A stretch of DNA of 64,000 nt from Myxococcales bacterium (lineage in GTDB: Bacteria; Myxococcota_A; Bradymonadia; UBA7976; UBA1532), in contig JACKDN010000016.1 of the NCBI GenBank assembly GCA_020633465.1, positions 1 to 64,000 of the forward strand. The letters run 5' to 3'. Positions 1-8,917 of this stretch are shown piece by piece. The notes below the pieces were generated by a model. The model was given only the letters and a program-made list of their open reading frames with translations. It made no database searches and had not been told where the DNA came from. Position numbers and translations under genes: made by a program. How positions within the stretch are numbered: the stretch's first letter is position 1; the number at the start of each line of letters is the position of its first letter.

Positions 1-876
1 TTCCAGGGGCGCTACCTGCTGCGCCCATCCGAGAAGCTGAACCGCCGCCTCGTCGGCGTCGTCGCCTACGCCGCCCACAAGTACGGCGTTGACGTCCACG
101 GCATCCACGCGATGAGCAACCACTACGCGCTGATCGTGACGGTGCCGGACGCGACCACCATGGCCGCGTTCATGTGCCTGGTGAACCAGCAGATCTCCAT
201 CGAGGTCGGCCACCTGCACGACTGGAAGGGGCCGATGTGGCAGGGCCGCTACCACGCCATCGTCATCGACGACGAGGCGAGCGAGGTCGAGCGCCTGCGC
301 TACCTGCTGAGCAACTGCGTCAAGGAGAACTGCACGGAGCGCATCGCCGAGTGGCCCGGGGTCCAGTCCGACGCCGCGCTGCTGGGCCGCGGCAAGCTGA
401 AGGGCGAGTGGGTCGACCGCACCGCGCTGCACGCGGCGCGGCTGATGAACCCCGACGCCGACGTCGACGAGGCCGACTTCACCACCCCCATGCACCTCGA
501 GTTGAAGCCCTTGCCCAGCCTCGCCCACCTGTCCCACGGCCAGCGCGTCACCCTCGTCCGCCGCATCATCCGCGAGGTCGAAGCGGCCGCCGCCGAAGAG
601 CGCCGCCGCACGGGCAATACCGTGCTCGGCGCCGCCCGCGTGCTCGCCATGCATCCGCACCACCGCCCGGCCAGCATGGACGAGAGCCCGATGCCCCTCG
701 TCCACACCACGACCAAGGCGACCCGCAAGCTGTGGCGCGCCGCCTACGCCGCGTTCGTCGAGGCCTACCGCCGCGCCGCCGACGCCCTGCGCGCCCACCG
801 CGGCAAGTGCGACTTCCCCGAGGGCTGCGTGCTCCCGCTCCACGCCTTCTGCGACCCGCCCGCCGCGGCGACGTAG
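1..876 (+). CDS. REP-associated tyrosine transposase-like protein (Y1/IS200 fold), 5' end outside window
   Basis: The reading frame is open from base 1, so the first ATG (112) is internal and the true start lies to the left. The visible protein (291 residues) opens with GRYLLRPS and reaches MSNHYALIV, the place where Y1-like transposases carry the His-hydrophobic-His metal site. Here only the first His is kept (H-Y-A). A later LRYLLSN segment has the Tyr expected for the nucleophile, followed by a Trp-Pro-Gly-Val stretch usual in this family. The C-terminal ~100 residues are basic and look like the extension seen in myxobacterial relatives. Family membership is well supported by order and spacing of motifs. 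Activity is doubtful because of the missing His. It faces the truncated RHS-type gene on the other strand. Confidence 0.8.
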   Translation, partial: FQGRYLLRPSEKLNRRLVGVVAYAAHKYGVDVHGIHAMSNHYALIVTVPDATTMAAFMCLVNQQISIEVGHLHDWKGPMWQGRYHAIVIDDEASEVERLRYLLSNCVKENCTERIAEWPGVQSDAALLGRGKLKGEWVDRTALHAARLMNPDADVDEADFTTPMHLELKPLPSLAHLSHGQRVTLVRRIIREVEAAAAEERRRTGNTVLGAARVLAMHPHHRPASMDESPMPLVHTTTKATRKLWRAAYAAFVEAYRRAADALRAHRGKCDFPEGCVLPLHAFCDPPAAAT

Positions 877-3800
877 CGCCCGCCGCGCCGCCCGAACCCG
901 CCACCGTCCGCGCCCCGCGCCACCGGCGACGTGCGCCCACCTGCCGCCGCCCACGCCCCCTTCACCCGCCCCCCGCGCGTCTTCGCCCGCCGCACAGCCC
1001 ACGAAGCCCCGACCGAACGTCTCACGGCGCTCCAGTCCGCCCAGTCACGCCGGATTCGTCCACTCGTACTGAAATCACGAGCGCCCACCACCACCCCTCC
1101 CCCTATCTGCCTGGCACCGAGGACGGTCGTGTCGATGCCGTCGGCGAGGACCTTCACCAGCGTGCCGTTGCTCTCGGCGACCCAACGCCCCAGCGCTCGG
1201 TCGTAGTAGCCGGCGGGCACGGTGCCGGTGTACACGGTGCCGGTGTACGCGACGTCGACTGTCATCGGGAACTCCAGGAAGTTCTCGACGTAGAAGACCA
1301 CCGGCGGATCGAACTTCACCTGCGCCGCCGCCGCCAGCTCGTCGACCATCAGCTCGATCGCGTAGGTGTATGCCGTCGGCTCGGGCAGCGGCGCGGGCAT
1401 CGTCGCGAGGCCCTGCGGGCCCACGGTGTACTCGATCGCGCGGATGTTGTAGTCGCCCACCAGCGGCGTCTCGGTGCCGTCGGGCGCCACCTCGACGACG
1501 GTGGTGGACGGGCGGACCAGCACGGTGGCCTGACGCACGAGGTCGGGTGCGGTCGGATCGATCGGATCGGGCTCGCTCTCGACACGGCCGAGCGCCACCT
1601 GCAGATCGGTGGCGGCGCGATCGATCAGCGTCGGCGGGTGCTCGGCGTCGTCGACCGCCAGCATCACGACATCCTCGATACGCCAGCGCTCGGCGCGCCC
1701 CAGCTTCACCCGGCGATGCACGCTCAGGTACTCGGGCCGACCGTCCGGCGCCAGCCGGTCGAAGCTCAGCAGCGCGTGCCCGCCGCCGGGTACGACGATC
1801 GTGAACTCGCCGTCCGGGCGACTCTGGACCGAGCCCGCGTCCGGCCGACCGAAGACCGAGACCCGAACCCGCGGCAACGGCGGGCCGCCCCGCTGGACGA
1901 TGCGACCGCTGACCACGGTGCGAGGCTCGGCATCGTCGACAACAGTCCAACCCGCCTGCGGAGGGCTGGCACCCCCGATGATGCTGTCGACCAGATCGCC
2001 CGGACCCGCGACCCCGCCCGGTGGTGGCACGACCACCGGGGGCGGTGTGCCGAGGCCCTCGCAGGCCGGCGCGCCCTCGTCGACCAGCCCGTCGCAGTCC
2101 TCGTCGGCGTCGTTGCACAGCTCGGGCGTGCCGGCCAGCTCGTCCGCCCCACCGTCGCAGTCGTCGTCGATGCCGTTGCAGGTCTCGGCCGTGGGCGCGC
2201 CGGGCGTGGCGCTGCAGGCGAGCGCGCCGGCCTCGCAGATCATCGGTCCAGTCCGCGCACAGGCGCCGATGCCTACGACGCACGTCTCGCCAACGCCGGC
2301 CAGCACGCCCTCGTCGACGCTCCCGTCGCAGTCGTCATCGAGACCGTTGCAGGTCAGCTCGACCGGCTCGGGCGGCTGAAGCGGCGTGGCGTCGCAGGCG
2401 GACGTGGTGAGCCCGGTGCAGGCGATGACCCCGTCCACGGCGCATCTTCCAACGCCCTCCGAACACGCCGTGCCAAGGGCGAACCCCTCGTCGAACTCGC
2501 CATCGCAGTCGTTGTCGACGCTGTCGCACTGCTCGGCGGTGAGTGGGGAGCACGTGGCGGTCGACGGATCGTTGCACACCACCGTCGCCCCGAGGCCGGC
2601 GCAGGCGCCGATGCCCTCGCAGGTCTGCCCGACGCCGCGCCCGCCCCAGAGGTAGCCCTCGTCCGTGACGCCGTCGCAGTCGTCGTCGACGCCGTTGCAC
2701 AGCTCGGCCGTCGGTTGGCCTGCTTGGACCGAGCAGGCCACGCTCTGGCCGTCCGGCGCGCATTCGATCACACCCTCGGCGTAGCACGCGCCGAGGCCGT
2801 CCTCGCACGGATCGCCCGTGCCCCAGCCGTCGTCGACCGTGTCGTTGCAGTCGTCGTCGAGACCGTTGCACAGCTCGATCGGGCCGGGCACCGCGGCGTT
2901 GAGGTCATCGCAGTCCGTCGGCGGGAGCAGGCTGTCGCCGTCGGCGTCGTCGTCGCACGCGTCGCCGAGGCCGTCGGCGTCGAGATCGGCTCGGGAGGCG
3001 TTCGCCGTCGTCACGCAGTTGTCGCAGCGATCCGGGACGCCGTCGCCATCGAGGTCGGCGGTGACCTGGACCGCGTACCACGGGCACACATCCTGGGTGT
3101 TGAGCACCCCATCGCCGTCGAGGTCGTCGTCGCAGGCGTCGCCGACCCAATCGAAGTCGAAGTCGGCCTGATCCGGGTTGGCGATTGTCGGACAGTTGTC
3201 GCAGTCGTCTCCCAGGCCGTCGCCGTCGAGATCGCCGCCCGCCCCCCACTGGCCCGGGCACGTGTCGCTCTCGTTGAGCGTACCGTCGCCATCGGCGTCC
3301 GGATCGCACGCATCGCCCATCGTGTCCCAGTCGGCGTCTCGCTGGCCTGGGTTGGCCGTGAACGGGCAGTTGTCGAAGGGGTCGGGGACCGCGTCTCCGT
3401 CCGTGTCGGTCATGCTGCCGCATCGATCGTCGACGGCGTCGCAGTTCATGTCGATGTATCCGGGCGGGTCCGGCGCGCCGGGACACCGATCGCAGGCGTC
3501 GCCGTGGCCGTCGCCGTCTGCGTCGTCGGTCTGACCGCTGCCGGGGTTCGGCGTCGTCGGGCAGTTGTCCGTCAGGTCCGGGACCTGGTCCCAGTCGCTG
3601 TCCTGGCAGGCGTCGCCGGTCCAGTTGAAGTCGTCGTCCTCCTGCCCTGGGTTGGCGACCAGCGGACAGTTGTCGCAGTCGTCGCCGACGCCGTCGCCGT
3701 CGCCGTCCGTCTCACCGCCCCACCCGTCGCAGAAGTCGACCTCGTTGGCGAGGCCGTCGCCATCGCGGTCGCCGTCGCAGGCGTCACCGTCGCCGTCGCC

Positions 3801-4325
3801 GTCGCTGTCGCTCTGATCCTCGTTGGCGACGCTCGGGCAGTTGTCGCACGCATTGCCCAGGCCGTCGCCGTCCGGATCTGCGTGATCGGCGGTGGCCACT
3901 GGCAGCAACGGACACGGATCCGCGGTGTCCGCCAGAAGATCACCATCGCTGTCCGGCGGCGCGGCGCACGCATCTCCGACGCCGTCCCAGTTCACGTCCG
4001 CTTGGTCGCGGTTGGGCACCGCGGGACAGTTGTCACAGACGTCACCGACGCCGTCGCCGTCCTGATCGGTCTGGGTCGGATTGCGATCCCAGGGGCAGTT
4101 GTCGACCTCGTCGGGCACGGTATCGCCGTCCATGCCCAGCACGACGGGATCACAGGCGTCACCGATCATGTCGTAGTCGCGATCCTCCTGGTCGTTGGCG
4201 AGGCCGACGCAGTTGTCGTAGGCGTCGTCCGTACCGTCGCCGTCGAGATCGAAGACGCAGGATTGGGCGATGGCGGGCCAAGGCGCCAACGCGACGAGCG
4301 CGCCGAGGATCAGTTGCCGGCGCAT
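765..4325 (-). CDS. Secreted thrombospondin-type-3/MopE-repeat protein: N-terminal part of an RHS-type protein, probably truncated
   Basis: The protein begins MRRQLILGALVALAPWPAIA, a signal peptide with probable cleavage before Gln. Residues ~22-470 are tandem thrombospondin type 3 Ca-binding units (DxDGDGxxDxxDNCP). Residues ~480-750 hold six MopE-like units (CNGxDDDCDGxxDEG). Residues ~770-1070 match the module that precedes YD repeats in large myxobacterial RHS proteins: a carboxypeptidase-regulatory-like fold, then FYVENFLEFP, GYYDRALGRWV and NGTLVKVL. After DGIDTTVLG (near base 1117) similarity is lost. The frame runs on through low-complexity sequence and overlaps the transposase 3' end antiparallel, to a stop at 765. 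The expected YD-repeat shell and tip are absent. The ATG at 4325 overlaps the stop of the upstream gene (4310-4312), implying coupling. Truncation is an inference from family architecture. Confidence 0.72.
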   Translation of the reverse strand: MRRQLILGALVALAPWPAIAQSCVFDLDGDGTDDAYDNCVGLANDQEDRDYDMIGDACDPVVLGMDGDTVPDEVDNCPWDRNPTQTDQDGDGVGDVCDNCPAVPNRDQADVNWDGVGDACAAPPDSDGDLLADTADPCPLLPVATADHADPDGDGLGNACDNCPSVANEDQSDSDGDGDGDACDGDRDGDGLANEVDFCDGWGGETDGDGDGVGDDCDNCPLVANPGQEDDDFNWTGDACQDSDWDQVPDLTDNCPTTPNPGSGQTDDADGDGHGDACDRCPGAPDPPGYIDMNCDAVDDRCGSMTDTDGDAVPDPFDNCPFTANPGQRDADWDTMGDACDPDADGDGTLNESDTCPGQWGAGGDLDGDGLGDDCDNCPTIANPDQADFDFDWVGDACDDDLDGDGVLNTQDVCPWYAVQVTADLDGDGVPDRCDNCVTTANASRADLDADGLGDACDDDADGDSLLPPTDCDDLNAAVPGPIELCNGLDDDCNDTVDDGWGTGDPCEDGLGACYAEGVIECAPDGQSVACSVQAGQPTAELCNGVDDDCDGVTDEGYLWGGRGVGQTCEGIGACAGLGATVVCNDPSTATCSPLTAEQCDSVDNDCDGEFDEGFALGTACSEGVGRCAVDGVIACTGLTTSACDATPLQPPEPVELTCNGLDDDCDGSVDEGVLAGVGETCVVGIGACARTGPMICEAGALACSATPGAPTAETCNGIDDDCDGGADELAGTPELCNDADEDCDGLVDEGAPACEGLGTPPPVVVPPPGGVAGPGDLVDSIIGGASPPQAGWTVVDDAEPRTVVSGRIVQRGGPPLPRVRVSVFGRPDAGSVQSRPDGEFTIVVPGGGHALLSFDRLAPDGRPEYLSVHRRVKLGRAERWRIEDVVMLAVDDAEHPPTLIDRAATDLQVALGRVESEPDPIDPTAPDLVRQATVLVRPSTTVVEVAPDGTETPLVGDYNIRAIEYTVGPQGLATMPAPLPEPTAYTYAIELMVDELAAAAQVKFDPPVVFYVENFLEFPMTVDVAYTGTVYTGTVPAGYYDRALGRWVAESNGTLVKVLADGIDTTVLGARQIGGGVVVGARDFSTSGRIRRDWADWSAVRRSVGASWAVRRAKTRGGRVKGAWAAAGGRTSPVARGADGGGFGRRGGRYVAAAGGSQKAWSGSTQPSGKSHLPRWARRASAARR

Positions 4326-4870
4326 CGCGCGTACCCCCGAGCGACTGATCCGTCGAAGGCGTCGACCTCGGCGGTCGCAACGCCGATCACCGCGCGGAGC
4401 GATGTCACCTGGAGCGTCAAGGCGTCCCCACGGACATCGAGCCGCGCCAGGGCACACCCGGCCAGCTCGGCGGATGCCACCGAGGCGTCCACGGTGGGCG
4501 GCATGAAGAACAGGGCGCGCTGCAGACCGATCAACCAGGCGAGACGGCCAACGCCAACCGCCTGCGCTGGGGGCCCGGCGACCGGCAGCCAACCGGTGGG
4601 TACGAAGACGCCGACGCGCGTGACGCAGGGCGTCGTTCGGGTCGGCGCCTCGGCGACCGCCACGGGGGCCTTCAGGGCCTCGCCCACGCGGCTCAGTAGC
4701 CGACGTGCCTCGAGTCCGAGGGGCACCGCATCGGCCGGCGCCGTGGCCCCGGGACAGACGCCCGCCCCGAGGGCCGGCGTCGCCACCAGCAGCCACAGTC
4801 CAGTCATCGCGGTGAGCCCGCGGCGTGCGGTCCACCGGCCCAACGCTGTCCGTTCGTGAGACGACCTCAT
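4310..4870 (-). CDS. Small exported protein of unknown function
   Basis: A 186-residue protein starting MRSSHERTALGRWTARRG, with a hydrophobic stretch (MTGLWLLVATPALGAG) that looks like a signal peptide. The start at 4870 is preceded by a purine-rich GGGGCAGGG. An ATG further inside (MTGLW) is an alternative start giving a more classical signal peptide. The mature part has three Cys and no domain I recognise. Its stop overlaps the start of the TSP3/RHS-like gene by 16 bases, so the two are almost certainly one transcription unit. In myxobacterial genomes large secreted RHS proteins often have a small exported partner, but a functional link here is only inferred from coupling. Confidence 0.6.
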   Translation of the reverse strand: MRSSHERTALGRWTARRGLTAMTGLWLLVATPALGAGVCPGATAPADAVPLGLEARRLLSRVGEALKAPVAVAEAPTRTTPCVTRVGVFVPTGWLPVAGPPAQAVGVGRLAWLIGLQRALFFMPPTVDASVASAELAGCALARLDVRGDALTLQVTSLRAVIGVATAEVDAFDGSVARGYARCAGN

Positions 4871-4970
4871 CGCGCCCTGCCCCTGCTGCCCGAGCGTTCG
4901 GCCACAGAGAGGCATCGACTCCGAACGAGTCGACCTCGGTGGCCCGAATCACGCAGCGTGCCCGTTTGCC

Positions 4971-4991
4971 GGTGCGGCGCAGCGCCGCACC
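4971..4991. repeat. Perfect 10-bp GC hairpin
   Basis: GGTGCGGCGC and its exact reverse complement flank a single A. It lies in the ~340-base gap between the divergent small exported gene (start 4870) and the LysR gene (start 5210). No T-tract follows on either strand, so it is more likely a regulatory or transcript-stability hairpin than an intrinsic terminator. No other feature was seen in this gap. Confidence 0.5.
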
Positions 4992-5209
4992 TTCAGCCTG
5001 CCTGGAAAGCTACGCCCCCCCTGGAACGGGTCAAGGGAGAAAGTGGGCGGCAGGATTCACGGCTCTGCCTTCCATCCAGGACAGGACGGCACCCGGGACG
5101 ACAACGGACTCGGCCACCACCCAGGACGAAGGGACTCGGCCGCGCCGCCCGGATCAGGTCCTACTGATTCATCCGCGCAGCCGTCTTCGCCGATATCGAC
5201 GACCATGCT

Positions 5210-6109
5210 ATGCATCTGCGTATGGACTGGCGCACCGTCACCTTCGACTGGAACCGCGCGCGGGCCTTCCTGGTCACCGCCGAGGAGGGTTCTTTCTCGG
5301 CCGCGGCGCGCGCGCTCGGCCTTAGCCAGCCCACCGTCGGGCGCCAGGTGACCGCGCTGGAAGAGGAGCTGGACGTCGCGCTCTTCGAGCGCGTGGGGCA
5401 CGGCCTGGTGTTGACGCCCACCGGCCTCGAGCTGGTCGACCACGTCCGCGCGATGGGCGAGGCGGCGACGCGCGTGTCGCTGGCGGCCACGGGGCAGTCG
5501 CAGTCGATCGACGGCAACGTCTGTGTCACGGCCAGCGAGGTCATCGCGACGCACCTGCTGCCGCCCATCGTGGCGCGCCTGCGTGCGGCCCACCCGGGCA
5601 TCACGATCGACATCGTCGCGTCGAACGCCCAGGCGGATCTGCGCCGCCGCGAGGCGGACATCGCGCTGCGCAACGTGCGGCCGACGCAGCCCGATCTGGT
5701 GGCGCGCAAGCTGCCCGAGGGCGCCGCCCGCCTCTACGCCACGCCGGCCTACCTGGCGAGCCAGGGTGATCCGGCCACGCCCGAGGCGCTGGCCGCGTGC
5801 GACTTCGTCGGCTTCGACCGCAGCGAGACCTTCGCTCGCGCGCTGCAGGGCCTCGGCCTGCCCGTGCAGCACGACCGCTTCGTGGTGGTCAGCGAGAGCC
5901 AGCTCGCGCAGTGGGCGATGGTGAAGGCGGGGTTGGGCGTGGGCATGATGATGCAGGTGGTGGCCGACGCCGACCCGGCCGTGCGCCTCGCTCTGCCCGA
6001 CCTGCCGGCCTTCCCGGTGCCCATGTGGCTGACCGCCCACCGCGAGCTGCACACCAGCCGCCGCATCCGCGTGGTGTTCGACCTGCTGGCCGAGGCGCTC
6101 GGCGGGTGA
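5210..6109 (+). CDS. LysR-family transcriptional regulator
   Basis: A 299-residue protein, the usual LysR length. Residues ~9-70 form the winged helix-turn-helix: FLVTAEEGSFSAAARALGLS, then QPTVGRQVTALEEELDVALF. Residues ~90-295 form the periplasmic-binding-protein-like effector domain (VCVTASEVIATHLLP, the DIALRNV core, and a LGVGMMM loop). The best relatives by motif pattern are the group with a short linker that act on neighbouring oxidoreductase or transporter genes, but no target is evident nearby. The upstream gene is divergent and the downstream gene is convergent with only three bases between. ATG 5210 is chosen. ATG 5222 (MDWRTV) is equally plausible and neither has a strong ribosome site. 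Confidence 0.92.
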   Translation: MHLRMDWRTVTFDWNRARAFLVTAEEGSFSAAARALGLSQPTVGRQVTALEEELDVALFERVGHGLVLTPTGLELVDHVRAMGEAATRVSLAATGQSQSIDGNVCVTASEVIATHLLPPIVARLRAAHPGITIDIVASNAQADLRRREADIALRNVRPTQPDLVARKLPEGAARLYATPAYLASQGDPATPEALAACDFVGFDRSETFARALQGLGLPVQHDRFVVVSESQLAQWAMVKAGLGVGMMMQVVADADPAVRLALPDLPAFPVPMWLTAHRELHTSRRIRVVFDLLAEALGG

Positions 6110-6112
6110 CGG

Positions 6113-7360
6113 TCAGGGGTCGGGGAAGTCGGCCGTGCAGTCGTCGAAGGTGGTCGGCGCGGTGGGCGCGAAGCGGACGTAGTCGATCACGGCCCGGGTG
6201 CGCGAGTCGTCGGCCGGGCCGGCGGTGGTCCACGCGCCGGCCATCACGCCCACCTGCACGGTGGCGGGCAGGGGCAGGTCGAAGCGCATCGGCTCGACGC
6301 CGGTGACGTCGATCTCGGGCCAGGCGTGCGCCTGGTTGGCGGTCACGCCGGGCAGATACGACTCGGGGCTCCAGGCGCCGTCGTCCCAGGTCCAGAAGCG
6401 GAAGGCGTCGCCCACGCGGCACACCAGCAGCACATCCTCGGCGAAGGGCTGCGGGTTCAGGTACAGGCCCGACCGCGACGCCTGCGTCTTCTTGATCTCG
6501 CGCGAGTAGCCGCTGGGGCCCTGCGCCCCGAAGTTGTACATCACCCAGTGTTCGTCGCCGCCGTGGGTGCCGGCGGGATCGCGGATGACGAAGCCGCCCG
6601 CGTTGAAGTCGCCGGTGGGCGGCTGGTCGGGCCGGGCGTCGTCGACCACGCGCAGGCGCGCGGTGACCGCGAAGTTGCCGGTGGCCTCGCGGTAGACCAG
6701 CACGGCGTAGAAGTCCTGGAACCAGGCCCAGTTCTGCCCCGGCGGGGGGTTCTGGGCGACGATCTCGAGCACGCCGTTGGCCTGCGTCACGCGCGCGGCG
6801 CGCTCGGGGTGCAGCACTTGCCAGCCGATGTCGGCGCCGGCCAGCAGGTCGGCCGGCGGGCCGTCGAACTCGTCGGACAGCGGGTGGGCCGCGAGGCCCA
6901 TGTCCGGGGCGGCGTCGGGGTCGGGCGCGGCGTCGGGGTCGGCCGCTGCGTCGGCGCCCACCTCGGCGTCGGTGTCGCCTGCCGCGTCGGGATCGGCAGT
7001 CGCGTCGACGCCCATCCCGGCGTCGGGGTCGGACGCTGCGTCGGCCCGCGGCGCTGCGTCGGGCGTCAGGCTCGAGTCGACCCGCGGCGTCGCGTCGGGC
7101 CTGACGTCGGCGTCGCTCGGCGCCAGCGCGGCGTCCGCCTGCGCATCCGGCCGTGCCGGCGCCGCGTCCATCCGGCCGGTGGCCCCATCGGGCGCCATCG
7201 CGTCGACCCGGGGCCCGTCGGCGTCCGGGGCCACCCGCGCGTCGACCGCGGCGCCGTCCTGCACGACCGCGTCGACGGCCGACTCGTCGCCAGCGTCGTC
7301 ACAGCCGGCCAGCGCACCCAGGATGATCGTCGCCACGCTGGCGAGTCGTCGACAGGTCAT
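6113..7360 (-). CDS. Lipoprotein with Asp/Ala-rich linker and C-terminal glucanase/lectin-like domain
   Basis: A 415-residue protein starting MTCRRLASVATIILGALAGC, a lipoprotein signal with an LAGC lipobox. Residues ~22-160 are a disordered linker built from Asp-Ala, Asp-Ala-Asp and Pro units, seen in several lipoproteins of this window. Residues ~165-410 form one domain starting SDEFDGPPADL and containing GWQVLH, GNFAVTARLRVVDD, GGFVIRDPAG and MVGVMAGAW-like segments. This resembles concanavalin-A-like beta-jelly-roll proteins (DUF1349 or glycoside hydrolase family 16-like carbohydrate binders). No hydrolase ExDxxE motif is visible, so binding rather than catalysis is favoured. A GGAGG ribosome site precedes ATG 7360. 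Convergent with the LysR gene. Confidence 0.72.
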   Translation of the reverse strand: MTCRRLASVATIILGALAGCDDAGDESAVDAVVQDGAAVDARVAPDADGPRVDAMAPDGATGRMDAAPARPDAQADAALAPSDADVRPDATPRVDSSLTPDAAPRADAASDPDAGMGVDATADPDAAGDTDAEVGADAAADPDAAPDPDAAPDMGLAAHPLSDEFDGPPADLLAGADIGWQVLHPERAARVTQANGVLEIVAQNPPPGQNWAWFQDFYAVLVYREATGNFAVTARLRVVDDARPDQPPTGDFNAGGFVIRDPAGTHGGDEHWVMYNFGAQGPSGYSREIKKTQASRSGLYLNPQPFAEDVLLVCRVGDAFRFWTWDDGAWSPESYLPGVTANQAHAWPEIDVTGVEPMRFDLPLPATVQVGVMAGAWTTAGPADDSRTRAVIDYVRFAPTAPTTFDDCTADFPDP

Positions 7361-7440
7361 GCAGGTCCTCCACCGCCGCGTTCACAGTGCGGGGGAACCG
7401 ACCTCGATGTCGACCGTCACGCCGCGGACGGCGACCCGTT

Positions 7441-8649
7441 TCACCCCAGCGGCTCGACGCGCGCCTCGAAGCCCGCGGCGCGCAGGCGGTCGAGCAGCGG
7501 CAGGCCCAGCGCGAACGCGGGCGTCAGCACGCCGCCGCGGTCGGGGCCGCCGGGCAGGTCGTCGAGTTGGGTGGCCAGCGCCAGCGCCGACTCGCACAGG
7601 CATTTCACGGTCACGCGGTTGCCGGGATCGCCGTCGGCCTGCATCACGCCCAGCACGCGCTGCCCGTCCTCGCCTTCGCCCACCAGGCGCACGCGGAAGA
7701 AGCCGCCGTCCATCACCGCCTCGCTGGGCCCCTCGCCGGGATCGGGTGCCACGCGCGCCAGCACCCGGCGCCCGAGCTTGCTGCCGATCGCCTTCTCGAA
7801 CGCCCCCATGCCCAGCGTCAGCCCCCAGGCCTTGGCCTTGCTGCGCATCTCCATGGCCTCGGTGTACGCGAACGCGGGCCCGTAGCCCTCGCCCCGCTGC
7901 GCGAACAGCGCGTTGCTGCGCCGCACCACCCGCGTGTTCACGGGCGCCATGAAGAAGGGCGCCAGCCACACCCCGCGCGTCGCGTCGTAGTCCACGGTGC
8001 GGCGGTCGCGGCTGCGCTTGCGCTCTTCGCGCGACTGGTGCGTCGGCGGGTTCAGCAGCAGCGTATCGCCCAGCTGCGCGGCGTCGCCGCTGTCGCCCAG
8101 CGCGATGGCCGAGTCCATCGTGCCGCCGTTGAGGCCGCCCTTCGCCTTGAAGCTGGCGCTGACCGACTTCGTGGCGGTGCCCCGCTCGCGCAAAGACTCG
8201 ACCACCATCAACGTGCCGAGATCACTGGGGATCGAGTCGAACCCGCAGAGGGGCACGATGCGCGTCCCGTCGGCGCTGGCCTGCCCGTGGTGGCGGTCGA
8301 TCACCCGGCGCACCCACGGCGTCTCGCCGGTGATGTCGACGTAGTGCGTCTTGTGGCGCACGCAGGCGTCGACCACCGGATCGCCGTACTTCGCGAAAGG
8401 CCCGGCCGTGGTCAGCAGCACGCGCGCCTGGGCGCACATGGCGTCCACGCTGGCCGGATCGCCGCTGTCCGCCACGATGCAGCCGGGATCGCCGGCCAGC
8501 CCCTCGAGCAGGCGGTCGAGCTTCGCGCGGTTGCGGCCGGCGACGGCCCAGCGCAGGCCCGCCGGCGCGTGGGCGGCGAAGTAGTGGGCGGTCTGGCGGC
8601 CGGTGAAGCCGGTCGCGCCGTAGAGGACGACGTCGTAGGGGGTGGCCAT
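7441..8649 (-). CDS. Saccharopine dehydrogenase-like / trans-acting enoyl reductase family oxidoreductase
   Basis: A 402-residue protein with an N-terminal Rossmann fold (VVLYGATGFTGRQTAHYF, then WAVAGRNRAKLDRLL), a TTAGPFAKYG loop and HYVDITGE, followed by VPLCGFDSIPSDLG. These are hallmarks of the saccharopine-dehydrogenase-like family that includes mycobacterial trans-acting enoyl reductase and related membrane-associated proteins (family knowledge). Length fits the family (about 390-420). It probably uses NAD(P)H to reduce a lipid or polyketide-linked substrate, but the substrate cannot be read from sequence. The gene stands alone between a lipoprotein gene and a gene-free stretch. Confidence 0.88.
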   Translation of the reverse strand: MATPYDVVLYGATGFTGRQTAHYFAAHAPAGLRWAVAGRNRAKLDRLLEGLAGDPGCIVADSGDPASVDAMCAQARVLLTTAGPFAKYGDPVVDACVRHKTHYVDITGETPWVRRVIDRHHGQASADGTRIVPLCGFDSIPSDLGTLMVVESLRERGTATKSVSASFKAKGGLNGGTMDSAIALGDSGDAAQLGDTLLLNPPTHQSREERKRSRDRRTVDYDATRGVWLAPFFMAPVNTRVVRRSNALFAQRGEGYGPAFAYTEAMEMRSKAKAWGLTLGMGAFEKAIGSKLGRRVLARVAPDPGEGPSEAVMDGGFFRVRLVGEGEDGQRVLGVMQADGDPGNRVTVKCLCESALALATQLDDLPGGPDRGGVLTPAFALGLPLLDRLRAAGFEARVEPLG

Positions 8650-8706
8650 GCCGAACTCCGAGCCGATGGCCCGTACGATGGCCCGGCGCGGCCGCGGGTC
8701 GCAAGG

Positions 8707-8917
8707 TCAGGAGGTGTCCAGCAATCGAACGCCGTCGTGAGGGCGTGCCGGGCGAGGCGCAGGCCGCGAAGCGGCCGGTCCGTGGCGCACGCCCGCAAAG
8801 CCGCGGTGAAGGCGGGCCCGGGGCCCGTCGAGCCGCGGCTGCGGACGTACGCCGCGGAGCGCCCGGCCGGCGCGTCCGCAGCAGGTGGGCGATTGATGGA
8901 CACCTCTTCAGGAGGTG
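8707..8917. mobile_element. MITE-like element with 17-bp inverted repeats and 10-bp direct repeats
   Basis: GAGGTGTCCAGCAATCG at 8711-8727 is matched on the other strand by 8890-8906 with one mismatch (16 of 17). Just at the boundaries TCAGGAGGTG occurs directly repeated at 8707-8716 and 8908-8917, although the left copy overlaps the inverted repeat. A further inverted TCAGGAGGT lies at 9212-9220. The ~160 bases inside have no convincing gene and contain several GC-rich short palindromes. Size, terminal inversion and flanking repeats fit a small non-autonomous element. No transposase that would mobilise it is visible beside it. Confidence 0.45.

Noticed and set aside
174..4859. A 1,561-codon plus-strand frame opposite the TSP3 repeats
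   Set aside because: An antisense shadow with Arg/Ala/Val-rich composition and no motif. The minus-strand frame has the conserved repeats.
765..4952. The same frame as the TSP3/RHS protein extended upstream to 4952
   Set aside because: The extension lacks coding character and a start before a signal peptide. ATG 4325 begins a perfect signal peptide and overlaps the upstream stop.
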